Assembly (NCBI GenBank): GCA_040255575.1
Contig: JBDZVF010000313.1
Span: forward strand, 1-7,870
Direction of reading: 5' to 3'
Length of the DNA stretch: 7,870 nucleotides
Source of the DNA: JADGHX01 sp040255575
Lineage (GTDB): Bacteria; Pseudomonadota; Gammaproteobacteria; Steroidobacterales; Steroidobacteraceae
Shown here piece after piece: positions 1 through 5,741 of this stretch. Position numbers and translations under genes: made by a program. The notes under the pieces were generated by a model. That model ran no database searches. It worked only from the letters and a program-made list of their open reading frames with translations, and had not been told where the DNA came from. Position 1 is the stretch's first letter, and each line of letters opens with the position of its first letter.

Positions 1-28
1 CAACTTGTCGAACACCGCAGGCGACGCC
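1..28 (-). ncRNA. ssrS: Possible 5' end of 6S RNA (ssrS), cut by window edge
   Basis: Reading the minus strand from about base 28 to base 1 gives a stretch containing CTGCGGTGTTCG, which resembles the GATGTTCG-containing 5' closing stem of E. coli 6S RNA. The position also fits: ssrS lies directly downstream of zapA in the same orientation in most gammaproteobacteria. A weak -10-like TAGAGT lies at 41-36, about seven bases before the proposed start. 6S RNA binds the sigma70 RNA polymerase holoenzyme and dampens transcription in stationary phase. Only the first few dozen bases are inside the window, so the paired 3' strand and the central bubble cannot be checked. The 5' end is a guess to within about ten bases. 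Confidence 0.4.
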
Positions 29-66
29 GAGAGTCACTCTACACGACCCGCAGGGCATTCGCAGGT

Positions 67-90
67 TCCGCGGCGGAAAAAAACCGCGGA
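67..90. repeat. 7-bp inverted repeat just after zapA
   Basis: TCCGCGG (67-73) and CCGCGGA (84-90) are perfect reverse complements separated by ten bases. They sit four bases beyond the zapA stop codon. Read on the minus strand the loop holds seven T residues. This is not the layout of an intrinsic terminator, in which the U run follows the stem. It may slow or process the transcript between zapA and the putative 6S RNA, or may have no role. Confidence 0.4.
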
Positions 91-93
91 TCT

Positions 94-435
94 TCAAAAT
101 TCGAGCTGCTGGCCGCGGGCAAGCTGGTTCTCGACACGCTCGCGAAGATTCTTCACCCGCGCGCTCGCGTCGCTTTCCAGTTTCGCTTCGCGGTCCTTGA
201 GGCGCAGGTATTCGTTTGCAAGGTTGAGCGCCACCATGACGGCGATGCGGTCGAGTCCGACCACCTTGCCGCTGTCGCGCACCTCGCGCATGCGGGCGTT
301 CAGGAACTCGGCGGAGTCGAGCAGGGCGGAGCGCTCCTCATACGGGCACACCATGGCGTATTCCTTTTCAAGAATACGCACGCTGACGCGAGCGGGCTCG
401 CGCGAGTCGACTGCTTTTTCCGCCGGGTGGGTCAC
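94..435 (-). CDS. zapA: Cell division protein ZapA
   Basis: ZapA is a cytoplasmic protein that binds FtsZ, bundles its protofilaments and stabilises the Z ring, usually together with ZapB. The product has 113 residues against about 109 in E. coli. The N-terminal domain shows the family pattern: a beta strand with VSVRILEKEYAMVCPYEE (about 17-34), then LLDSAEFLNARMREVR and the segment GLDRIAVMVALNLANEYL (about 60-77). The charged C-terminal part (about 78-108) looks like the dimerising coiled coil. The start is GTG at 435. It overlaps the TGA of the upstream gene as GTGA and has GGAG (447-444) eight bases before it. The next in-frame Met, in AMVCPY, would delete the first beta strand, so GTG is preferred. 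Co-transcribed with the ZapB-like gene. Confidence 0.93.
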   Translation of the reverse strand: MTHPAEKAVDSREPARVSVRILEKEYAMVCPYEERSALLDSAEFLNARMREVRDSGKVVGLDRIAVMVALNLANEYLRLKDREAKLESDASARVKNLRERVENQLARGQQLEF

Positions 436-668
436 GCGCCATGCTCCATGGTTTTGAGGCGACCGATCATCGCCTCCACGCGCGCGCGCACCTGCTCATT
501 CTTCTGCAGGAGCCCGGCGCGATCGTTGTTGAGGGTTTCGTGACGCTGGCGCAGCGCGCGGTTTTCCTCCTTGAGCGCATCGATGCTGGCGAGCAGCTCT
601 TCGATCCGCTTTTCGAGGCGCGCGAGCTCCAGGTCGAGCTGCGTTTTTGTTGTATTTGTATCGTTCAT
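432..668 (-). CDS. Small coiled-coil protein, TIGR02449 type, ZapB-like
   Basis: A 78-residue protein predicted to be almost entirely one coiled coil. From about residue 10 to 75 it shows heptad-like spacing of Leu/Ile/Val among Glu, Arg, Lys and Gln, for example LELARLEKRIEELLASIDAL and LLQKNEQVRARVEAMIGRL. It has no signal peptide or membrane segment, so it should be cytoplasmic. It recalls the short family upstream of zapA in pseudomonads and xanthomonads (TIGR02449), which is compared with ZapB, the ZapA partner that links the Z ring to the nucleoid terminus region. That function is inferred from context and coiled-coil character; sequence identity with E. coli ZapB is not evident by eye. 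The ATG start at 668 has no recognisable Shine-Dalgarno sequence, and a promoter lies directly in front of it. Confidence 0.85.
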   Translation of the reverse strand: MNDTNTTKTQLDLELARLEKRIEELLASIDALKEENRALRQRHETLNNDRAGLLQKNEQVRARVEAMIGRLKTMEHGA

Positions 669-704
669 GAAAAGATTATGGGGTTGCGCTCTTCATGCGG
701 TCAA
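668..704 (-). promoter_or_regulatory. Sigma70-type promoter of the zapB-like/zapA operon
   Basis: On the minus strand TTGACC (704-699) and CATAAT (680-675) are separated by 18 bases, close to the sigma70 consensus. Six bases follow the -10 before the ATG at 668-666. With the usual discriminator length, transcription would begin at or within a base or two of the A of the start codon. This implies a leaderless or nearly leaderless mRNA, consistent with the missing Shine-Dalgarno sequence. Confidence 0.6.
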
Positions 705-789
705 TCATGGGCCGGATGGCAATAGAGTGCGCCTGCGGTCCGGCTCCTGTCCGGGGTCGATCGCTAACAGGGTGACTCACCGCTTCAGG

Positions 790-804
790 CATAATGCCCC
801 CCTC
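790..804 (+). promoter_or_regulatory. -10 element of the ygfB-pepP-ubiH-ubiI operon
   Basis: CATAAT at 790-795 is followed by nine bases and then the ygfB ATG. A start site six to nine bases after the -10 would leave a leader of zero to three bases. No Shine-Dalgarno motif lies in the pyrimidine-rich spacer. No good -35 hexamer is seen at 16-18 bases; TAACAG (765-770, 19-base spacing) is the nearest candidate and is poor. An activator or another sigma factor could be involved, or the true promoter may lie further upstream. Confidence 0.4.
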
Positions 805-1380
805 ATGCACACCGCGAGCTATGCCGAGATCCAACGGGTGCTCGCCGACGAGCGCTCGATGACCGATGCCGCCGAGGCACATGGAACGCTGACCGGCGCG
901 CTCTGCACGGCCTCTTCGTATCGATTCGAGGACTGGCTGCAGGAGATCCTGCCCGAAGGGCGTGCCCAGGCGCTGTCCACCGGAGCATTGCGCGGCCTGT
1001 ACTTCGTCACCACCGAGACGCTCGCCGGCGCGGAAATGGCGTTCGAGCCATTGCTGCCCGAAGATGCGCAACCGCTTGATGAACGAGCCGCGGCGCTCTC
1101 CCAATGGTGCGTCGGCTTCCTCTATGGCCTCGGCTCCGGCGCGATCCAGGATCTGTCGACGCTGCCCGGCGAAGTGGGTGAGGTGGTGCGGGATTTCGAC
1201 GAGCTCACCCGCGTGGGTGTGGGGGCCGGCGAAAGCGAAGAAGAGAACGAAAGCGCCTATACGGAGCTCGTGGAGTTCGTTCGAGTCGGCGCCCAGCTCG
1301 TGTTCGAAGAGCTGGAGGCACTGCGCGAGCGCACCCGCGACGGAGAATCGGCCGACGACGAAGAGCCCCCTCTGCACTGA
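805..1380 (+). CDS. ygfB: UPF0149 family protein YgfB
   Basis: A 191-residue, all-helical, acidic protein that fits the UPF0149/YgfB family (E. coli YgfB 192 residues). Family landmarks are AEAHGTLTGALC (about 23-34), the central WCVGFLYGLG (101-110), an acidic stretch GESEEENESAYTELVEFVR (about 142-160) and the C-terminal PPLH, close to PTLH in E. coli. It is cytoplasmic, with no signal or membrane segment. The biochemical role is not settled. In Pseudomonas aeruginosa YgfB has been reported to counteract the antiterminator AlpA and so lower ampDh3 expression and influence beta-lactam resistance; whether that applies here is unknown. The ATG at 805 was chosen because it reproduces the family length, although the frame is open much further upstream. 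It is the first gene of a four-gene operon and is probably translated without a leader. Confidence 0.92.
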   Translation: MHTASYAEIQRVLADERSMTDAAEAHGTLTGALCTASSYRFEDWLQEILPEGRAQALSTGALRGLYFVTTETLAGAEMAFEPLLPEDAQPLDERAAALSQWCVGFLYGLGSGAIQDLSTLPGEVGEVVRDFDELTRVGVGAGESEEENESAYTELVEFVRVGAQLVFEELEALRERTRDGESADDEEPPLH

Positions 1381-1396
1381 ACGGTCTACTTGAGCC

Positions 1397-1402
1397 AAAG
1401 GA
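1397..1402 (+). promoter_or_regulatory. Ribosome binding site of pepP
   Basis: AAAGGA lies seven bases before the GTG at 1410. It supports the GTG as the pepP start, since no ATG is available before residue 27. Confidence 0.7.
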
Positions 1403-1409
1403 CGATCCC

Positions 1410-2756
1410 GTGCCTGCCGCCCGCGCACCCCGCGCAAGGTCTGTATCGGTTCCCCGCGACGAGTTCGCCCGTCGCCGCCAGCACCTGATGAAGCTGATGG
1501 GCAATGACTCCATCGCCGTCATTTCCGCAGCGCCCGTACGGCTCCGGAACAACGACGTCGAGTACGCCTATCGCCAGGACAGCGATTTTTTCTATCTCAC
1601 CGGCTTCGGCGAGCCCGAATCGGTGGCGGTGCTCATCCCCGGTCGCAAGCAGGCGGAGTACCTCCTCTTCGTGCGGGATCGCGATCCCACTCGCGAAACG
1701 TGGGATGGCCGTCGGGCGGGGCCGGCCGGTGCGGTACGCACTTACGGCGCCGACGATGCCTTCCCCATCACGGACATGGACGAGATCCTGCCCGGCCTGC
1801 TCGAGAATCGAACGAAGGTCTATTACACGATGGGTGCGTACCCCGAGTTCGACCAGCGCATCGTCGGCTGGGTGAACGGGTTGCGCTCACAGAGCAAGCC
1901 GGGGCGCGTGCTGCCGCCCGAGTTCGTGTCGCTCGCGCACGTGCTGCACGACATGCGGCTCTTCAAGAGCCGCAATGAGATCGAATTGATGCGCGAGTCC
2001 GCGCTCATTGCCTCCCGGGCGCATGTGCGTGCGATGAAGGCCTGCCGACCGGGCCGGTCCGAGTACGAAATCATGGCGGAGCTCATGTACGAGTTCCGCC
2101 TGCACAACGCCGATATTTCCTATCAGCCCATCGTGGGCAGCGGTGAGAACACCTGCATCCTGCATTACCGCGAGAACAACGCCACGTTGAAGGAAGGCGA
2201 TCTGCTGCTCGTCGATGCCGGATGCGAATACCAGTGCTATGCGTCGGACATCACTCGAACCTACCCGGTCAACGGCGAGTTCACGCCGGAGCAGCGCGCC
2301 GTATACGAAGTGGTGCTGGAGGCGAATCTCGCGGCCATCGCCAAGGTGAAACCGGGGAATCACTGGAACGACCCGCACGATGCGGCGGTGAAGGTGGTGA
2401 CGCAGGGGCTGGTGAGGCTCGGGCTATTGAAGGGCCGGCCAGCAACGCTCGAGAAGGAGGGCGCGTACCGCAAGTTCTTCATGCACCGGACGGGGCACTG
2501 GCTCGGCATGGACGTGCATGACGTCGGCGACTACAAGATCGGCGATGAATGGCGCGTGCTCGAGCCCGGCATGGTGATGACCATTGAGCCTGGCATCTAC
2601 ATCGCGCCCGGCCTGCGCGGAGTGCCCAGGCGCTTTCGCGGCATGGGTATCCGCATCGAAGACGACGTGGTCGTGACCCGCACCGGGCATGACGTGCTCA
2701 CCTCGCGGGCCCCCAAGGACCCCGACGAAGTCGAATCGGTGATGACCGGTGTCTGA
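1410..2756 (+). CDS. pepP: Xaa-Pro aminopeptidase (aminopeptidase P)
   Basis: Cytoplasmic metallopeptidase (MEROPS M24B) that removes an N-terminal residue preceding proline; usually a dimanganese enzyme. The product has 448 residues against 441 in E. coli. The N-terminal creatinase-like domain (about 15-185) includes EYAYRQDSDFFYLTGFGEPE (51-70). The pita-bread catalytic domain follows. All five metal ligands are recognisable: Asp269 in VDAGCE, Asp280 in SDITRT, His363 in TGHWLGMDVHDVG, Glu393 in TIEPGIYIAP and Glu417 in GIRIEDD. His252 (CILHY) and His370 match the conserved substrate-side histidines. The GTG start has a good Shine-Dalgarno; the conserved core begins at about PRDEFARRR (15-23), so the first residues are a short extra tail. 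It lies 29 bases after ygfB and overlaps ubiH by 8 bases, so it is co-transcribed and probably translationally coupled to ubiH. Confidence 0.96.
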   Translation: MPAARAPRARSVSVPRDEFARRRQHLMKLMGNDSIAVISAAPVRLRNNDVEYAYRQDSDFFYLTGFGEPESVAVLIPGRKQAEYLLFVRDRDPTRETWDGRRAGPAGAVRTYGADDAFPITDMDEILPGLLENRTKVYYTMGAYPEFDQRIVGWVNGLRSQSKPGRVLPPEFVSLAHVLHDMRLFKSRNEIELMRESALIASRAHVRAMKACRPGRSEYEIMAELMYEFRLHNADISYQPIVGSGENTCILHYRENNATLKEGDLLLVDAGCEYQCYASDITRTYPVNGEFTPEQRAVYEVVLEANLAAIAKVKPGNHWNDPHDAAVKVVTQGLVRLGLLKGRPATLEKEGAYRKFFMHRTGHWLGMDVHDVGDYKIGDEWRVLEPGMVMTIEPGIYIAPGLRGVPRRFRGMGIRIEDDVVVTRTGHDVLTSRAPKDPDEVESVMTGV

Positions 2757-4005
2757 GGCCGCAACTGCCAGCCGCTGTGATGTCGCAATCGTCGGCGGCG
2801 GCATGGTCAGCGCCAGCCTCGCCGTCGCGCTCGGTGATACGGGCCTGAACGTAACGCTCATCGAGAGCATCGCCCCGGGCACTGGCACCTACCAACCCAG
2901 CTTCGATGACAGAACCACCGCCCTGGGCAACGCCAGCAAACGCATCTTCGAAGCCCTTGGCGTCTGGCCAGCGATGGCCCCGTACGCGTCTCCCATCCGC
3001 ACCATTCATGTCTCTGACGCCGGCCGATTCAGTTTCGCGCGCCTCAAGGCGGAAGAACAAGGCATCGACGCCTTCGGCTACATCATCACCAACCGCGTCA
3101 TCGGCGCAGCGTTGTGGTCCAGGCTCACAGATGTGAAAGGCGTCACGCTCCGCGTGCCCGCGCGCACAGAACGCGTAGAGATCACCCCCGACGGCGTAAG
3201 CATCGTGCTCATCGACGATCGCAGTGGCACAAAGGAACACATCGATACCCGCCTCGTCGTCGCAGCGGACGGCGCGCACTCGAGCGTGCGCACTGCCGCG
3301 GGCATCGGCGCGGAAGTCGAGGACTACGATCAGGTCGCGATCACCGCGAACGTCGCCACCGACCGCGCACACGATGGAACCGCATATGAACGCTTTACGC
3401 AGGCCGGTCCGCTGGCCCTGCTGCCCCTGCACGACGGCAGCTGGGGCCTCGTATGGAGCGCAGAGCCCGCCGAGAGCGCACGTCTGCTCGCACTCAGCGA
3501 CGAATCGTTCCTGAACGAGCTGCAAAGCACCTTTGGATGGCGTGCCGGTCGCTTCGTGAGAGTGGGCAAGCGCGCTTCCTATCCTTTGAAGCTGAGTCGC
3601 GCGGCTACAACGGTGGCAACCCGTTCGGTGCTCATCGGCAATGCGGCGCAGGCGCTGCATCCTGTGGCGGGGCAGGGTTTCAATCTCGGATTGCGGGATG
3701 CCGCGATGCTCGCCGAGCTACTCGCGGCAACCCGTGGCGGCGCGCAAGCCACCGACCCGGGCAGCCCCGACCTGCTCGCGCGCTTTGAGACCTGGCGCTC
3801 CGGCGATCGCCGTGGCGTGATCCGATTTACCGATGGCCTCATCAAGCTCTTCGGCGATCGGCGACCCGGTATCGGCCTCGCGCGCAATCTCGGCCTCCTG
3901 ATGTTCGATCTCGCGCCGCCGGCGAAAAGCGCGCTCGCGCGAGTGAGCGCGGGCTTCGCGGGCCCGGCGCCGCGTCTCTCCCGTGGCCTGAGCGTGCGCG
4001 CATGA
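2749..4005 (+). CDS. ubiH: 2-octaprenyl-6-methoxyphenol hydroxylase UbiH
   Basis: FAD-dependent aromatic monooxygenase of ubiquinone synthesis; in E. coli it hydroxylates C1 of the ring within the Ubi complex. The product has 418 residues (E. coli 392). The FAD-binding Rossmann start is DVAIVGGGMVSASLAVAL (11-28). The DG motif is VAADGAHSSVR (171-181), and the second FAD motif is VLIGNAAQALHPVAGQGFNL (294-313). The Asn of GNAAQ, in place of the GDAAH seen in sister enzymes, is also present in E. coli UbiH and is the main reason for choosing UbiH. AYERFTQAGPLALLP (212-226) is also very close to E. coli UbiH. Oddity: the third Gly of the GxGxxG fingerprint is Ser21. The GTG start lies inside the end of pepP (8-base overlap), and the stop overlaps the next gene as ATGA. 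Confidence 0.93.
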   Translation: MSEAATASRCDVAIVGGGMVSASLAVALGDTGLNVTLIESIAPGTGTYQPSFDDRTTALGNASKRIFEALGVWPAMAPYASPIRTIHVSDAGRFSFARLKAEEQGIDAFGYIITNRVIGAALWSRLTDVKGVTLRVPARTERVEITPDGVSIVLIDDRSGTKEHIDTRLVVAADGAHSSVRTAAGIGAEVEDYDQVAITANVATDRAHDGTAYERFTQAGPLALLPLHDGSWGLVWSAEPAESARLLALSDESFLNELQSTFGWRAGRFVRVGKRASYPLKLSRAATTVATRSVLIGNAAQALHPVAGQGFNLGLRDAAMLAELLAATRGGAQATDPGSPDLLARFETWRSGDRRGVIRFTDGLIKLFGDRRPGIGLARNLGLLMFDLAPPAKSALARVSAGFAGPAPRLSRGLSVRA

Positions 4006-5261
4006 GCACGGGGATCGGCGAGCTCGTGGATGTGCTCATCGTCGGAGGGGGTCCGGTCGGCGGTGCCGCCGCGGCGCTGCTCGCTCGTGCGACGAACTCC
4101 GAGCGCGATCCGATGCGTATCGTCGTATTGGAACCGCGCAGGCCGTCTTATCCGGCACCGGATGCGCCAGTCGATCTCCGGGTCTTCGCATACTCTCGCG
4201 CCAGCGAGCGCGTGCTGCAGGCAGCAGGCGCCTGGGATGCGATCGAGGCACGTCGCATCAGTCCTTACGAGCGCATGCGTGTGTGGCACGAGCAGGTTGC
4301 GCCGACGAGCCCTGAAGCACTTGTCTTCGATGCGGCCGAGGTGGGCGAGCCCAACCTCGGGCACATCATCGAGAACCGCCTGGTCCAGAGCGCATTGCTC
4401 GATGCTGCCGAGGCAGCCGGCGCGCGCGTGATCGCCGCCGAGTTGTCCTCCGTCACCATCGGCGAGGGCGACGTACAGGTGGAGACATCCGCCGGCTCGT
4501 TCAAAGCGCAGCTCGTGATCGGCGCGGACGGCGCTCATTCGGCGGTGCGCGCGGCGGTCGGTATTCCGGCGCACGTGTCGGGCTACCAGCAGACAGCGAT
4601 CGTTGCGGTCGTTGCCACCGAGAGGCCTCACGAAGCCACGGCGTGGCAGCGATTTCTGAAGACGGGCACGCTCGCGTTCCTTCCGCTGAGCGATGGCACG
4701 AGCTCCATCGTCTGGTCCGCCGATGATGATCTCGCCAAGTCCTTGCTCGCGATGCCGGCCCCTGAGTTCAATGCGGCCGTGACCGAAGCGCTCGACCATG
4801 CGCTCGGCAACGTGAGCCTCGTCAGCGACCGCGCGTCATTCCCGCTGCGCAAGCTCGCGGCCCAACACTACGTAACGCATCGCTGCGCCCTGATTGGCGA
4901 TGCGGCCCACGTGGTTCATCCGCTCGCGGGGCAGGGCGTGAACCTGGGGCTGCTCGATGCGGCATCCCTTGCGGAACTGCTCATCGCCGGGCGTCAGCAA
5001 CGCGAGGATCCCGGCGCGCTTCGCATCCTTCGGCGCTATGAGCGCTGGCGCAAGACCGAGACGCTGACGCTTTCCACCGCGATCGACACGTTCGATCGGC
5101 TGCTCGCGCACGGAACGGGTCCACTCGCCAGGCTCGCGCAGCGCGGGATGGGCTGGGTGAACAAGAGCCAGGAAGCCAAGCGGGTGTTCATCCGGCGCGC
5201 GCTGGGAGTCGCCGGAGAGCTGCCGAGTGCCGCGCAGGCGGGCCGCGCGCGGGGTCGCTAA
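4002..5261 (+). CDS. ubiI: UbiI/VisC-type ubiquinone hydroxylase
   Basis: Second FAD monooxygenase of the UbiH/UbiF/UbiI/COQ6 family, paralogous to the gene before it. In E. coli UbiI (VisC) performs the C5 ring hydroxylation. The product has 419 residues (E. coli UbiI 400). Motifs: VLIVGGGPVGGAAAALLA (11-28), LGHIIENRLVQSALL (119-133, as in LGHIVENSVIHYAL of UbiI), VIGADGAHSAVR (172-183) and ALIGDAAHVVHPLAGQGVNL (296-315). FLPLSDGTSSIVWS (226-239) also follows UbiI. Regioselectivity in this family is hard to read from sequence: homologues can act at more than one ring position, so the exact carbon is uncertain. The C6 step would need Coq7/UbiF or similar elsewhere. An insertion near 32-38 (about NSERDPM) lengthens the loop after the first helix. 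It starts with ATG in a 4-base overlap with ubiH and ends the operon. Confidence 0.88.
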   Translation: MSTGIGELVDVLIVGGGPVGGAAAALLARATNSERDPMRIVVLEPRRPSYPAPDAPVDLRVFAYSRASERVLQAAGAWDAIEARRISPYERMRVWHEQVAPTSPEALVFDAAEVGEPNLGHIIENRLVQSALLDAAEAAGARVIAAELSSVTIGEGDVQVETSAGSFKAQLVIGADGAHSAVRAAVGIPAHVSGYQQTAIVAVVATERPHEATAWQRFLKTGTLAFLPLSDGTSSIVWSADDDLAKSLLAMPAPEFNAAVTEALDHALGNVSLVSDRASFPLRKLAAQHYVTHRCALIGDAAHVVHPLAGQGVNLGLLDAASLAELLIAGRQQREDPGALRILRRYERWRKTETLTLSTAIDTFDRLLAHGTGPLARLAQRGMGWVNKSQEAKRVFIRRALGVAGELPSAAQAGRARGR

Positions 5262-5325
5262 TCCCCAGCTTCGCTTGCGCGCAGTTCGGCTAACCCGCGC
5301 CAGCTCTGCGAGCCGTGCCTGGACC

Positions 5326-5346
5326 GGCGCCTCACGCGAGGTCGCC
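5326..5346. repeat. Hairpin between convergent ubiI and pterin dehydratase genes
   Basis: GGCGCCTC (5326-5333) can pair with GAGG-T-CGCC (5338-5346), giving eight base pairs with one bulged base and a four-base loop. It is the best stem in the 141-base convergent gap. It has no following T run on either strand, so I do not call it an intrinsic terminator. Transcription from either side may end by Rho. Confidence 0.35.
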
Positions 5347-5350
5347 GCCA

Positions 5351-5377
5351 ACTTCTGAAGCCCCGACTTCTGAAGCC
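5351..5377. repeat. Two tandem copies of a 12-bp repeat, 15-bp period
   Basis: ACTTCTGAAGCC occurs at 5351-5362 and again at 5366-5377, separated by CCG. Each copy carries CTTC and GAAG arms around one T. It lies in the convergent gap and probably arose by local slippage; no function is evident. Confidence 0.6.
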
Positions 5378-5402
5378 ATAGGCCCGTCAACGACCGGCGC
5401 GA

Positions 5403-5741
5403 TCAAACCAGAGGCACGCGATCGATCTTGGCCGCGCAGATGAAGTCGTTCTCCGACAGTCCCTTGATCGCGTGGGTGCTGAAGACCACGTTGCAGTAGC
5501 CCCAGCCCACCTCGAGATCCGGGTGATGGTCTTCGATGTTCGCGATGTGCGCGATCGCGTTCACAAAGCTCATCGCCCGGTAGAAGTCCTTGAACTTGAA
5601 CTCGCGACGGATCGACTTCGCATCGTCCGACAGCGTCCAGCCGGCCGCGAGCTTGCCGCGCAGCTTCTCCGCTTCATCGCGGGTGAGGGGCGCGACGCCG
5701 CCCTCGCACGGGACGCACCTCTTTTCGCTGAGCTCGGTCAT
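5403..5741 (-). CDS. phhB: Pterin-4a-carbinolamine dehydratase
   Basis: Small cytoplasmic enzyme (112 residues) that dehydrates 4a-hydroxytetrahydrobiopterin to quinonoid dihydropterin, recycling the cofactor of phenylalanine hydroxylase (PhhA). The start MTELSEKRCVPCEGGVAPLT is typical of the family. The catalytic signature is present: IEDHHPDLEVGW with His72-His73-Pro74, then Tyr82, His90 (STHAIKGL) and Asp99. The open frame continues well upstream of 5741, but the ATG at 5741 is chosen because AAGGAGA precedes it at proper spacing, it overlaps the ispG stop as ATGA, and it matches the family N-terminus. No phhA is in the window. In bacteria lacking PhhA, members of this family have been linked to other pterin or molybdopterin roles, so the physiological partner is open. 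Confidence 0.93.
   Translation of the reverse strand: MTELSEKRCVPCEGGVAPLTRDEAEKLRGKLAAGWTLSDDAKSIRREFKFKDFYRAMSFVNAIAHIANIEDHHPDLEVGWGYCNVVFSTHAIKGLSENDFICAAKIDRVPLV

Noticed and set aside
4..457. A 150-residue plus-strand frame opposite zapA
   Set aside because: It is antisense to zapA, with Ser/Arg-rich shadow composition and no plausible ribosome site.
571..804. An upstream extension of the ygfB frame, adding 78 residues
   Set aside because: The extension overlaps the zapB-like gene on the other strand, is basic and Ser/Arg-rich, and would exceed the family length; the ATG at 805 gives 191 residues, as expected.
676..1437. A 253-residue minus-strand frame covering ygfB
   Set aside because: It is antisense to the conserved YgfB reading frame, spans its promoter, and shows no family motif.
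3579..4799. A 406-residue open frame on the minus strand opposite ubiH and ubiI, and a similar 320-residue frame at 2698-3660
   Set aside because: They lie antisense to two clearly homologous genes, are rich in Arg, Gly, Ala and His with no recognisable domain, and are typical of GC-rich coding DNA where stop codons are rare on the other strand.
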